A stretch of 13,840 nucleotides of DNA from Candidatus Competibacteraceae bacterium (GTDB lineage Bacteria > Pseudomonadota > Gammaproteobacteria > Competibacterales > Competibacteraceae): positions 1-13,840 of the forward strand of contig JAGRHI010000208.1 of the NCBI GenBank assembly GCA_020445045.1. The letters run 5' to 3'. The first letter of the stretch is position 1. Each line of letters starts with the position of its first letter. Positions 7,593-13,840 of the stretch are shown piece by piece. The notes below the pieces were generated by a model, which was not told the DNA's origin, made no database searches, and saw nothing but the letters and a program-made list of their open reading frames with translations. The position numbers and the translations under genes were made by a program.

Positions 7593-8322
7593 GACCCTGG
7601 TGCGATTGCGTGGCCTGGCGCTGAATCTGCGCCCGCCGCCGCGTCCTTTCGATTTTCGAGCCATGGCGGGCGAGACATGGATGCTGGTGGGCGCGGTCGG
7701 TTCGGGCCGACGCGAGTTGATTCGGACGATCGCCGGCTTGGCCGCGCCCCGAACCGGCCAAATCGAACTGTTCGGACAGGTCGTGGAACGGCTGGGACCG
7801 CGCGCGCGGGCGCGGCTGCGTGGCCGGATCGGGGTGATGCTGGAGCATGCGGGCCTGGTGCCGGCCTGGAGCGTGTTTGAAAATCTGGCGCTGCTGGTGC
7901 GTTACCACCGCTTGGTGCCGGACGGCGAGATCGAGGATTATGTAACGGCTTTCGTGGAGTCCTGTCAGTTGCCGCCGGCGATCCTGGCGCGACAGGCCAA
8001 CGAACTATCGCCGTTGGAAAGCAGTTGGATCGGCTTGCTGCGGGCGCTGATCATCAAGCCCAGGTTGCTGCTGGTCAGCGCTTATCTGCCGCGGGAAACC
8101 CTGGTGGCGGGTTATGGCGTGTGGGCGTTTTTCGAAGAGATGGTCGTACCGATGCGGATGACGATTATGGTCGATGCCGGCCCGCAAGCGCTGCCGGTGG
8201 GCCCGAAGACCGACCTGCTGGTCATGAACCAGGGGACATTGCTGGCGGCGGGTCGGGCCGTGGACCTCGCCGGGCATCCAGATGCCCTGGTCAGACGCTT
8301 CGCGCGTTTCGATCATGCTTGA
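7585..8322 (+). CDS. Degenerate MlaF-like ABC ATPase (predicted catalytically inactive)
   Basis: A 245-residue soluble protein in the position of the MlaF ATPase. Its overall pattern follows MlaF: strand-loop-helix near 30-50, a MLE-HAGLVP-VFENLA region at 85-101, ELS at 140-142, RALIIKPRLLLV at 153-164. Every functional motif is altered. Walker A reads GAVGSGRRE (36-44), so the P-loop Lys and Ser/Thr are both Arg. The Q-loop Gln is Glu87. The LSGGQ signature reads LSPLE (141-145). The Walker B Asp-Glu is Ser165-Ala166. The H-loop His is lost (VDAG 196-199). The frame is intact with no stop or frameshift, so this is a maintained protein, not a pseudogene. It overlaps the permease and MCE genes by 8 bases on each side. 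It probably keeps a structural role at the permease, or pairs with an active ATPase encoded elsewhere (inference). Confidence 0.85.
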   Translation: MAETLVRLRGLALNLRPPPRPFDFRAMAGETWMLVGAVGSGRRELIRTIAGLAAPRTGQIELFGQVVERLGPRARARLRGRIGVMLEHAGLVPAWSVFENLALLVRYHRLVPDGEIEDYVTAFVESCQLPPAILARQANELSPLESSWIGLLRALIIKPRLLLVSAYLPRETLVAGYGVWAFFEEMVVPMRMTIMVDAGPQALPVGPKTDLLVMNQGTLLAAGRAVDLAGHPDALVRRFARFDHA

Positions 8323-9430
8323 AACCTTGATCAGCGCCCGTTACCGGTTCTACCAGCGCGCGGTGGGCTTGCTGGTCCTGGCCACGCTGGGCGTGCTGTT
8401 CGCCATGCTGTGGATGACCAACCGTCAATTCGGATTTTTCAGTCAGACCTACCATCTGCACGGATTTCTCGACAACGTCCAGAGCATCCAGAAAGCCATC
8501 CCGGTCACGCTGGCGGGCTTGAAGGTTGGCGAGGTATCCGATTTGGCGATCACCGACTACAACCGGATTCGCATCGAACTGATTCTCGACCGGGAATATC
8601 AGCCGCGTATCCGCGAGGATTCGGCCGCCCAAGTCAAGACCGACCTGCTGGGTAACGCCCACATCGAAATCAATATGGGCAACCCCGCGCGGTCGGTGTT
8701 GCGGGATGGGGCGGATATTCCCTTTTTGCGTTCTCCCGATCTGGATGCATTGCTGAAACAGGCTCAGGAACAGTTGACCCAGGTGTCCGTCGTGCTGGCC
8801 AACGTCAGAACCATCACCGAGGAACTCAAGAAACCCGAGGGTGGGTTGCTGGGGACGCTGGATGCCTTTGCCCAGGTCACGCAGGAATTTTCGACCCGGC
8901 TGTCCGGTTACCTGCAACGGATCGATGGCGTCCTGCGCGATGCGGCCGAGCTGAGTGGGCAGCTTGGTCCCCTGCTGCGGGAACTGACGGCCGTTAGCCG
9001 AGAAGCGAGCCGATCGGCCGCGGATTTGGCCGCGGTCGGCGCGCGGATCCGCGAAGGTCAGGGCGTGCTCGGCGGCATGACCGATAGCGGCAGCCCGCTT
9101 TCTCGCGATGTGGCGGCAAGCACGCGCAAGTTGCGGGCGGTGCTGACGGGATTGGAAAAGCTGACCGACCGCTTGCCGGTTTATGGCCAGCAGATCGAGC
9201 GGATCCTGCAACAGACCGAACGCATGACGGCCAAGCTGGCCGAGGCCAGCTCGCAAGTACCTGGATTGATCGACAAGAGCCGCTTGGTGGCCGAGGACGT
9301 GGATGACATGGTCGGCGGCATCAAGCGCAGCGCGTTGCTTCGCATCCTGAACCCGGCGGAGCCGGGCCGGCGCCTGCTGGAGGCGCCCCGGGATATCGAA
9401 TGGTCCGCGCCCGCCGCGCCGCCTCCCTAG
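8315..9430 (+). CDS. MCE-domain (MlaD-like) membrane-anchored periplasmic protein
   Basis: A 371-residue substrate-handling component of an MCE lipid transport system. It has an N-terminal basic segment, one TM anchor at about 15-34, then a single MCE domain at about 45-137 with the conserved patterns VTLAGLKVGEVSDL (64-77) and KTDLLGNAHIEI (108-119). A long helical, coiled-coil-rich C-terminal region (140-340) follows, and a short Pro/Ala tail. Length exceeds E. coli MlaD (183 residues) and fits MCE proteins whose helices extend into the periplasm. The ATG at 8315 is chosen because it overlaps the upstream stop (ATGCTTGA) exactly as the previous gene pair does, and it leaves a normal membrane anchor. 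A longer start at 8282 is possible but adds nothing recognisable. No strong ribosome site is seen, consistent with coupled translation. Confidence 0.93.
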   Translation: MLETLISARYRFYQRAVGLLVLATLGVLFAMLWMTNRQFGFFSQTYHLHGFLDNVQSIQKAIPVTLAGLKVGEVSDLAITDYNRIRIELILDREYQPRIREDSAAQVKTDLLGNAHIEINMGNPARSVLRDGADIPFLRSPDLDALLKQAQEQLTQVSVVLANVRTITEELKKPEGGLLGTLDAFAQVTQEFSTRLSGYLQRIDGVLRDAAELSGQLGPLLRELTAVSREASRSAADLAAVGARIREGQGVLGGMTDSGSPLSRDVAASTRKLRAVLTGLEKLTDRLPVYGQQIERILQQTERMTAKLAEASSQVPGLIDKSRLVAEDVDDMVGGIKRSALLRILNPAEPGRRLLEAPRDIEWSAPAAPPP

Positions 9431-9437
9431 CAACCGG

Positions 9438-10349
9438 ATGGTGGCGCGTGACCGGCGGATGGCGAACATGGTGCTGAGGCGCGGCTGGAGCACGGCCTTG
9501 CTGGCGGGTGGGTTGTTGGTGGGGCTGGTGGCCTGCGGTGGCCCGGTGCCGACACCGTTGCGGTCGCAATATCAGAGCAGCGAGGAACGGGCGCTGCGTC
9601 ACTATGCGAGAGGCGAATTGCCGCGAGCCTTGCAGGGATTTCAGGACAGCCTGCACTGGGCCGAAATCGCCGATGACCGTCCGGCGATCGTGGCGCAATC
9701 CCTGAACGTGGGCGCGGTCGCGCTGGCGCTGGGCGAGTGGTCGCTGGCGGAACGGCACTTGCAAAAGGCGCTGCGGGTGGCGGCGGCGCTGCCCGATCCG
9801 GCAAGCCTGTTGCAAGCGCGTTTGGGTCTTGCGGAGATCCAATTGCGGCGCGGTCGGTTCGCGGCCGCGCGGACGAAATTCCAGCACGCGCTGGACGAGG
9901 GACGCGAGCAGCGGGACAATGCCGCCGTGCTAGCGGCGCTGAATGGTTTGGGCTTGACTTACAAGGGCTTGGGGAGGGTACGCGAAGCGTGGCGGTTCTT
10001 GGACGAGGCCGAGGCGCTGGCGCGTTCCAGCGGGGAAAAGCGCTTGTTGGCGACGGCGCTGGCCAATCGGGCCAGCCTGGCGCTGTGGGTCGGCGAAGCG
10101 CGCCAGGCCGATGCTTGGCTAGCGGAGGCCGTCGAGCTGGATCGGGAGGCCGAAAACCTGCCCGGTCTGACGCACGATCTGGCCCTGTTGGCACGAGTGC
10201 GACAAGAACAGGGGGATCCGCGCGGCGCGCTGGAGCTGTATCGGCAGGCCCGAACCATCGCCCGGCATACGGGCCAGCAGGTTCAGGCCCAGGAGTACGC
10301 GCAGGCCATCGGTCTGCTGGAACGCGAATCCAGTGTGCCTTTGCGGTAG
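9438..10349 (+). CDS. TPR-repeat outer-envelope lipoprotein
   Basis: An exported lipoprotein with a type II signal peptide ending in L-V-A-C, followed by about 265 residues of helical repeats. The repeat text (ALRHYARGELPRAL, NVGAVALALGEWSLAERHL, ARLGLAEIQLRRGRFAAARTKF, NGLGLTYKGLGRVREAWRFL, NRASLALWVGEARQADAWL, ALLARVRQEQGDPRGALELY) fits about six tetratricopeptide repeats, which bind proteins. The gene begins 7 bases after the MCE gene and is probably its co-transcribed partner. In related MCE operons this slot usually holds a PqiC-type lipoprotein. This protein shows no PqiC features, so it may be a replacement. Start codons at 9438, 9459 and 9468 are all possible. The last puts the lipid-carrying Cys at residue 23, the most standard signal length. 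None has a strong ribosome site. Confidence 0.85.
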   Translation: MVARDRRMANMVLRRGWSTALLAGGLLVGLVACGGPVPTPLRSQYQSSEERALRHYARGELPRALQGFQDSLHWAEIADDRPAIVAQSLNVGAVALALGEWSLAERHLQKALRVAAALPDPASLLQARLGLAEIQLRRGRFAAARTKFQHALDEGREQRDNAAVLAALNGLGLTYKGLGRVREAWRFLDEAEALARSSGEKRLLATALANRASLALWVGEARQADAWLAEAVELDREAENLPGLTHDLALLARVRQEQGDPRGALELYRQARTIARHTGQQVQAQEYAQAIGLLERESSVPLR

Positions 10350-10364
10350 GGATAGGTAAAATCG

Positions 10365-10394
10365 TTGATGGAAAGCGGCGGATTCAAGTAAAAC
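10365..10394 (+). promoter_or_regulatory. Weak candidate promoter upstream of the active kinase gene
   Basis: TTGATG (10365-10370) and TAAAAC (10389-10394) are 18 bases apart, in the 142-base gap after the lipoprotein gene. A small GGCGG/CCGCC hairpin (10377-10381 with 10394-10398), followed by a TTCGTTTT stretch, overlaps it and could instead be a weak terminator for the upstream operon. Neither reading is secure. Confidence 0.25.
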
Positions 10395-10406
10395 CGCCCA
10401 TTCGTT

Positions 10407-10433
10407 TTCGGAATGTTTGGAGTGTTCGGAACG
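10407..10433 (+). repeat. Three tandem imperfect 9-base direct repeats upstream of the kinase gene
   Basis: TTCGGAATG (10407-10415), TTTGGAGTG (10416-10424) and TTCGGAACG (10425-10433) follow one another without gaps, ending 58 bases before the kinase start. Position and form suit a binding site for a regulator that recognises direct repeats, but no specific regulator is implied. Confidence 0.4.
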
Positions 10434-10491
10434 GCCGCGCGGCTTTGCCGGAAGTGCCTGAAGGTGCTCGCCGATACCACGATAGGATGCC

Positions 10492-12459
10492 ATGACCAAG
10501 AAATCCAACACGCTACCCGTCGGTTATCGCCTGCATCAGTACCGCATCGAAGCGGTGCTGGGCGCGGGTGGATTTGGGATCACCTACAAGGCCGTGCATG
10601 AAGCGCTGCAAACCCGGGCGGCGGTCAAGGAATACTTCCCGGTGGAGTGGTCCTACCGGGACCGCAACGATATCAATGTCCTGGCCAACACCCAAGGCAC
10701 CTTGCCGACCTCCGAGGCCGGCGAGGAAGCTTGCTACGCCTGGGGCCTGGAGCGATTTCTCAACGAGGCGCGAATCCTGGCCCAGGTCAATCATCCCGGC
10801 GTGGTGCGGGTGCGGGATTTCTTCGAAGCGAACGGTACCGCCTATATCGTGATGGACTACGAGGATGGCGAAGCGCTCAGCCAGCTTCTGCAGCGGGAAA
10901 AAATCCTGCCGGAAGAGCGAGTCCGCCGCTTGGTCGACGATGTGCTACCGGCGCTGAAGGCGGTGCATGACCAAGGCTACCTGCATCGCGATCTCAAACC
11001 CGCCAATCTTTATCTTCGTTCGGACAACCGCACGATTCTGATCGATTTTGGCGCGGCTCGTCAGGCGCTGGGTCGGCGCAGCAAGAGCGTCACCAGCGTG
11101 TTTTCGCCGGGTTACTCGCCGATCGAGCAATATCTGGTCGACGGCAAGGGTTACGGCCCGTGGACCGATATTTATGCCCTGGGCGCGGTGTTGTACCACT
11201 GTGTGACCGGCACCGCGCCGATCGAGGCGCCGGCACGGGTGCTCGACGATCCGCTGCGCCCCGCGGAGGAAGTCGCGGCTGGACGATACAACCCGACTTT
11301 GCTGCGGTTGGTCGACCGGGCCATGGCGGTCCGACCGGAACGGCGGTTCCAAACGATCGAGCAAATGCGGGCAGCCTTGGAGGCCCCGCTGGAGGATAGC
11401 GGGGAGCGTACCGTCAAGTTGGAACTGCCCTTGCGTCCCGATCTGCATCGTAGCGGCGAAAAACCCCGTCCGGCGCTGGTCGAACCGGCGCGGGAACCGG
11501 CGCCACCGCCGGCGCGGCCTCGGTGGGAAGGGTGGCGTTGGGGAATCGGCATTCTGGCGATATTGGCGGTGGTGGGGGGCGGGATCGCGTATTGGCTGAC
11601 GGGGCCGCCGACGCCCTCGAACAACGGTTCGCCCGTCGAACCGGATAAGCCGCCTTTGCCGCCTAAGCCGGCGCCGCCGGCCAACCCACGATCCGGCCAA
11701 GTCTACACCGAGCCCGAGACCGGCATGGCGTTCGTCTGGGTTCCGCCCGGCTGTTTCGGCATGGGCAGCCCGGAAACCGAGAAGGATCGCAGCGCCAACG
11801 AAGTGCCGCATCGAGTCTGTCTCAAGGGCTTCTGGATGGGTCAATTCGAAGTCACCAATGATCAGTACCGGCGCTTTGACGCCAATCACGACAGTGGCGG
11901 CTACGATACGCATGATCTGAACGCGTCCGAACAGCCGGTGGTGCGGGTCAAGTGGCAGGAAGCGGCCGCCTACGCCGATTGGTTGTCCGAGAAGACCGCC
12001 CTGCGATTCCGCCTGCCGACCGAGGCGGAATGGGAATATGCGGCGCGCGCCGGCAAGACGATCTCCCGCGACTGGGGAGAAGATCCGAACCGAGCATGCG
12101 ATTACGCCAACATTTACGATGCGACCGCCAAGAAAGCCCTGCAATTCAACTGGGCCAATTATCCTTGCGACGACGGTCAGGCCGTGGCCGCTCCGGTTGG
12201 CCAGTACAAAGCCAATGCGTTTGGTTTGCATGACATGCTGGGCAATGCCGCCGAATGGACCTGCTCGGATTACGATAGCGCGTACTCGGGCGGCGAGACC
12301 CGCTGCGCCGATCAGAGCGCGGCGGCGGTGGGGCGCCGGATGTTGCGGGGGGGCTCGTGGTCGGATTATCCGGGCTTGGTGCGGTTCGCCTATCGGTTTC
12401 CCGCCTCCCCGCAATACGGGAAATTCGATCTGGGATTCCGGCTGGTGCTGGAACCATGA
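10492..12459 (+). CDS. Hanks-type Ser/Thr protein kinase - TM - SUMF1 (FGE-sulfatase) fusion
   Basis: A 655-residue membrane-bound kinase expected to phosphorylate Ser/Thr in the cytoplasm. All catalytic motifs are intact: glycine loop GAGGFG (24-29), AVKEYFP with Lys46, helix-C NEAR with Glu92, HRDLKPAN (165-172), DFGAAR (185-190), a Ser/Thr-rich activation segment (198-206), GYSPIEQY (207-214) in place of the APE motif, and DIYALGAVLY (226-235). A single TM helix (350-369) is flanked by Pro-rich linkers (330-345, 373-400). The C-terminal SUMF1 domain (405-653) is then periplasmic, with MGSP, RLPTEAEWEYAARAG, GNAAEWTCS and RGGSW. The formylglycine-generating Cys pair is replaced (Asp625, Val630), so sulfatase activation is unlikely. 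Other cysteines (421/443; 536, 559, 591, 605) could form disulfides. The architecture parallels the pseudokinase upstream. The ATG is preceded by AGGA at short spacing. The stop overlaps an ATG of the next gene (ATGA). Confidence 0.95.
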   Translation: MTKKSNTLPVGYRLHQYRIEAVLGAGGFGITYKAVHEALQTRAAVKEYFPVEWSYRDRNDINVLANTQGTLPTSEAGEEACYAWGLERFLNEARILAQVNHPGVVRVRDFFEANGTAYIVMDYEDGEALSQLLQREKILPEERVRRLVDDVLPALKAVHDQGYLHRDLKPANLYLRSDNRTILIDFGAARQALGRRSKSVTSVFSPGYSPIEQYLVDGKGYGPWTDIYALGAVLYHCVTGTAPIEAPARVLDDPLRPAEEVAAGRYNPTLLRLVDRAMAVRPERRFQTIEQMRAALEAPLEDSGERTVKLELPLRPDLHRSGEKPRPALVEPAREPAPPPARPRWEGWRWGIGILAILAVVGGGIAYWLTGPPTPSNNGSPVEPDKPPLPPKPAPPANPRSGQVYTEPETGMAFVWVPPGCFGMGSPETEKDRSANEVPHRVCLKGFWMGQFEVTNDQYRRFDANHDSGGYDTHDLNASEQPVVRVKWQEAAAYADWLSEKTALRFRLPTEAEWEYAARAGKTISRDWGEDPNRACDYANIYDATAKKALQFNWANYPCDDGQAVAAPVGQYKANAFGLHDMLGNAAEWTCSDYDSAYSGGETRCADQSAAAVGRRMLRGGSWSDYPGLVRFAYRFPASPQYGKFDLGFRLVLEP

Positions 12460-12503
12460 CGAGCACGATGACCGGCGGTTTGGCTGGCGGCGGAGGAAAG
12501 AGT

Positions 12504-13840
12504 GTGGACAGAGTGATTTTCAAGCTCTTGAAACCGATGTTGGCGCTGCTTTTCGTGCTGGCGAGTTGGTCGCCGGGGCTGGCGCTGGCGACGGACAAAC
12601 CGCCCGAACGGATGACGGCGACGGTGGTCGAATTCGCGGTGCGCGGCGGCCTGAACGAACAGGCCGGAGCGATCATCGCCGATCTGATGATGTCGGCGAT
12701 CGCCAATACGGGCCGTTTCACCTTGAAGGATCGCTTGCCGCTGTCGGCGGCGGCCAAGATCGCCAAGGCGCAGGAATTCGGTTCCACCGGCTTGCTCGAC
12801 CCCAAGACCGCCGCCGAATTGGGCCGGCTGTATGGGGTGGACGCCGTGGTGACCGGTGGCGTGTATAAACTGGGCGACCTGATCACCGTTACGGCGCGCT
12901 TGATCGACACCAAGACCGCATCCTTGTTGCGCAGCGGGCAGATCCAGGGCAAGGATATCGATACCATTCAGATCAAGGTCAACGAGTTGGCGGCCATGAT
13001 CACGGCGCCGCCACCCGTGGCGCCGACCTATGCCCTGACGGTCAAGACCGACCCACCCAGCGCCAGTGTTCGCCTATTGAACAGCCCGACTCCGTATCAG
13101 CCGGGAGTCCGCTTGCCGTCCGGCAACTACGACATTGAGGTGACTCAATCAGGCTACGCGACCCGCAAGGAAACCGTGCGGATCGCGGATCGCGACGTGG
13201 CGCTGAATATCGCGCTGGAAAAAGCCAAATATGGATTGACCGTTCGTCCGGAGCCGACGGACGCGCAAATTCGGATATTGAACAATCCGATTCCCTATCG
13301 GCCTGGCGTGCAACTGGTGCCCGGCGATTATCAGATCGAAGTGACACGGGATGGTTATACCCCTCGCAAGCTTCCGGTGAAGATCGTCGGCAACGAGGTC
13401 AGCGTGCCGGTGACCCTGACCAAGCTGGAGGCGCCGCGGCCGGCTCAGTATCGCTTGACCGTACAGGTCGAGCCGCCACAGGCCAAGGTGCGGCTGTTGA
13501 ATGAAAAGACTGAGTATCGACCCAGAGTGGAATTGAGCCCAGGCAACTACACGGTGGAGGTCAGTCAGTCGGGTTACGAAACCCAGCAAGTGGCGGTGCG
13601 AATCGTCGACAGCGACGTGACGGTGCCGGTGACGTTGGCCAAGCAGCCCGAACCGGAGCCGCCGACGCTGTACCGGTTGACGGTGCGCGCCGATCCGGTC
13701 AATGCCCGTATCCGGTTGTTGGGTATCCGTCCGGTTTACCGGCCCGGCATCCAACTGGCGCCCGGCAGCTACACGGTGGAAGTGAGCCAATCGGGTTACG
13801 AGCCGAAGCGGTTGACGGTGCGAATCGTCGACAGCGACGT
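12504..13840 (+). CDS. Exported CsgG/FlgO-like protein with PEGA repeats, 3' end beyond the window
   Basis: The open frame continues past the last base with no stop, giving 445 complete codons from the preferred start. An N-terminal signal peptide (MDRVIFKLLK, a hydrophobic core, then ALA-type cleavage near residue 29) sends it to the periplasm. Residues about 37-165 resemble the CsgG/FlgO-type domain: TATVVEFAVRGGLNEQAGAI, NTGRFTLKDR, ELGRLYGVDAVVTGGVYKLG, VTARLIDTKTASLLRSG. From 176 on there are four PEGA-type repeats. The start is the GTG at 12504, with an ideal GGAGG (12492-12496) seven bases upstream and a compact signal peptide. The ATG at 12456, overlapping the kinase stop, is the alternative and would add 16 Gly/Thr-rich residues. 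Close coupling to the kinase gene suggests a periplasmic partner or substrate-side component of the same pathway (inference). A further C-terminal domain may lie outside the window. Confidence 0.85.
   Translation, partial: MDRVIFKLLKPMLALLFVLASWSPGLALATDKPPERMTATVVEFAVRGGLNEQAGAIIADLMMSAIANTGRFTLKDRLPLSAAAKIAKAQEFGSTGLLDPKTAAELGRLYGVDAVVTGGVYKLGDLITVTARLIDTKTASLLRSGQIQGKDIDTIQIKVNELAAMITAPPPVAPTYALTVKTDPPSASVRLLNSPTPYQPGVRLPSGNYDIEVTQSGYATRKETVRIADRDVALNIALEKAKYGLTVRPEPTDAQIRILNNPIPYRPGVQLVPGDYQIEVTRDGYTPRKLPVKIVGNEVSVPVTLTKLEAPRPAQYRLTVQVEPPQAKVRLLNEKTEYRPRVELSPGNYTVEVSQSGYETQQVAVRIVDSDVTVPVTLAKQPEPEPPTLYRLTVRADPVNARIRLLGIRPVYRPGIQLAPGSYTVEVSQSGYEPKRLTVRIVDSD
13029..13840 (+). repeat. Four consecutive PEGA-type coding repeats
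   Basis: Repeat units begin at 13029, 13230, 13449 and 13671, with spacings of 67, 73 and 74 codons. Each has a Y-x-LTV start, a P-x-x-A-x-(I/V)-R-(L/I)-L core, Y-(R/Q)-P-x-V/I, a P-G-x-Y/S-G-N-Y turn, then I/V-E-V-x-x-S/D-GY. DNA at 13594-13618 and 13816-13840 is identical over 25 bases, 222 bases apart, indicating recent duplication of at least units 3 and 4. Linkers grow towards the C-terminus and become Pro/Glu-rich. The array may continue beyond the window. Confidence 0.85.

Noticed and set aside
7585..8322. Calling the ABC-like gene a pseudogene
   Set aside because: The frame is uninterrupted, length is normal for MlaF-like proteins and both junctions are tight overlaps. The changes are confined to catalytic motifs, so a retained non-catalytic protein fits better.
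8291..9493. 400-codon open frame on the minus strand opposite the MCE gene
   Set aside because: It is the antisense shadow of a clearly recognisable MCE gene in GC-rich DNA. The translation is Arg/Gln/His-rich without motifs.
10945..12414. 489-codon open frame on the minus strand opposite the active kinase
   Set aside because: Antisense shadow of the kinase-SUMF1 gene. Low-complexity Arg/Gly/Pro translation with no family pattern.
11700..12459. SUMF1 domain as a diversity-generating-retroelement target
   Set aside because: SUMF1-fold proteins can be such targets, but no reverse transcriptase, template repeat or adenine-biased variable repeat is seen here.
13149..13790. 213-codon open frame on the minus strand within the PEGA region
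   Set aside because: Its internal repetition is only the mirror of the PEGA coding repeats on the plus strand.

Overview
The window is GC-rich bacterial chromosome from a Gram-negative, probably a gammaproteobacterium. The evidence is a Pgi with the Pseudomonas-type active-site variant, an entericidin-like lipoprotein, a DUF465 (YdcH-like) protein, and an Mla/MCE inner-membrane transport module of the kind that works on an outer membrane. The exact taxon cannot be read from the sequence. A Competibacter- or Thiotrichales-like lineage is only a guess, based on the abundance of kinase-SUMF1 fusions.

Positions 1-2262 look like ordinary housekeeping sequence. They hold the 3' part of glucose-6-phosphate isomerase (+), a 54-residue entericidin-like lipoprotein (-) and a DUF465 protein (+) with a strong ribosome binding site and a probable intrinsic terminator.

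Positions 2384-13840 form an unusual island around Ser/Thr phosphorylation and the cell envelope. On the minus strand are a PP2C-type phosphatase and an overlapping small two-helix membrane protein. Diverging from them across 80 bases is a plus-strand cluster: (i) a 907-residue membrane protein with a kinase-like domain that has lost the catalytic residues, a TM helix, a linker with two Cys-pair repeats and a C-terminal FGE-sulfatase (SUMF1) domain; (ii) an MlaE-type permease; (iii) an MlaF-like ABC protein with every nucleotide-binding and hydrolysis motif degraded; (iv) an MCE-domain (MlaD-like) protein; (v) a TPR lipoprotein where a PqiC-type lipoprotein is often found. After a 142-base gap come (vi) a 655-residue kinase with intact catalytic motifs, fused through a TM helix to a second SUMF1 domain, and (vii) an exported CsgG/FlgO-like protein with at least four PEGA repeats that runs off the window end.

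Working model (inference): the active kinase and the PP2C phosphatase set a cytoplasmic phosphorylation state. The periplasmic SUMF1 domains, which lack the formylglycine-generating cysteines, act as sensors or protein-binding modules. The pseudokinase-SUMF1 protein, co-transcribed with the MCE module, couples this state to a lipid-transport-like complex whose own ATPase appears dead. The parts list resembles the type VI secretion threonine-phosphorylation pathway (PpkA kinase, PppA phosphatase, SUMF1-domain TagR, ABC proteins TagST, lipoprotein TagQ), but no T6SS structural gene is visible here. No tRNA, rRNA, CRISPR array, transposase or integrase was found.
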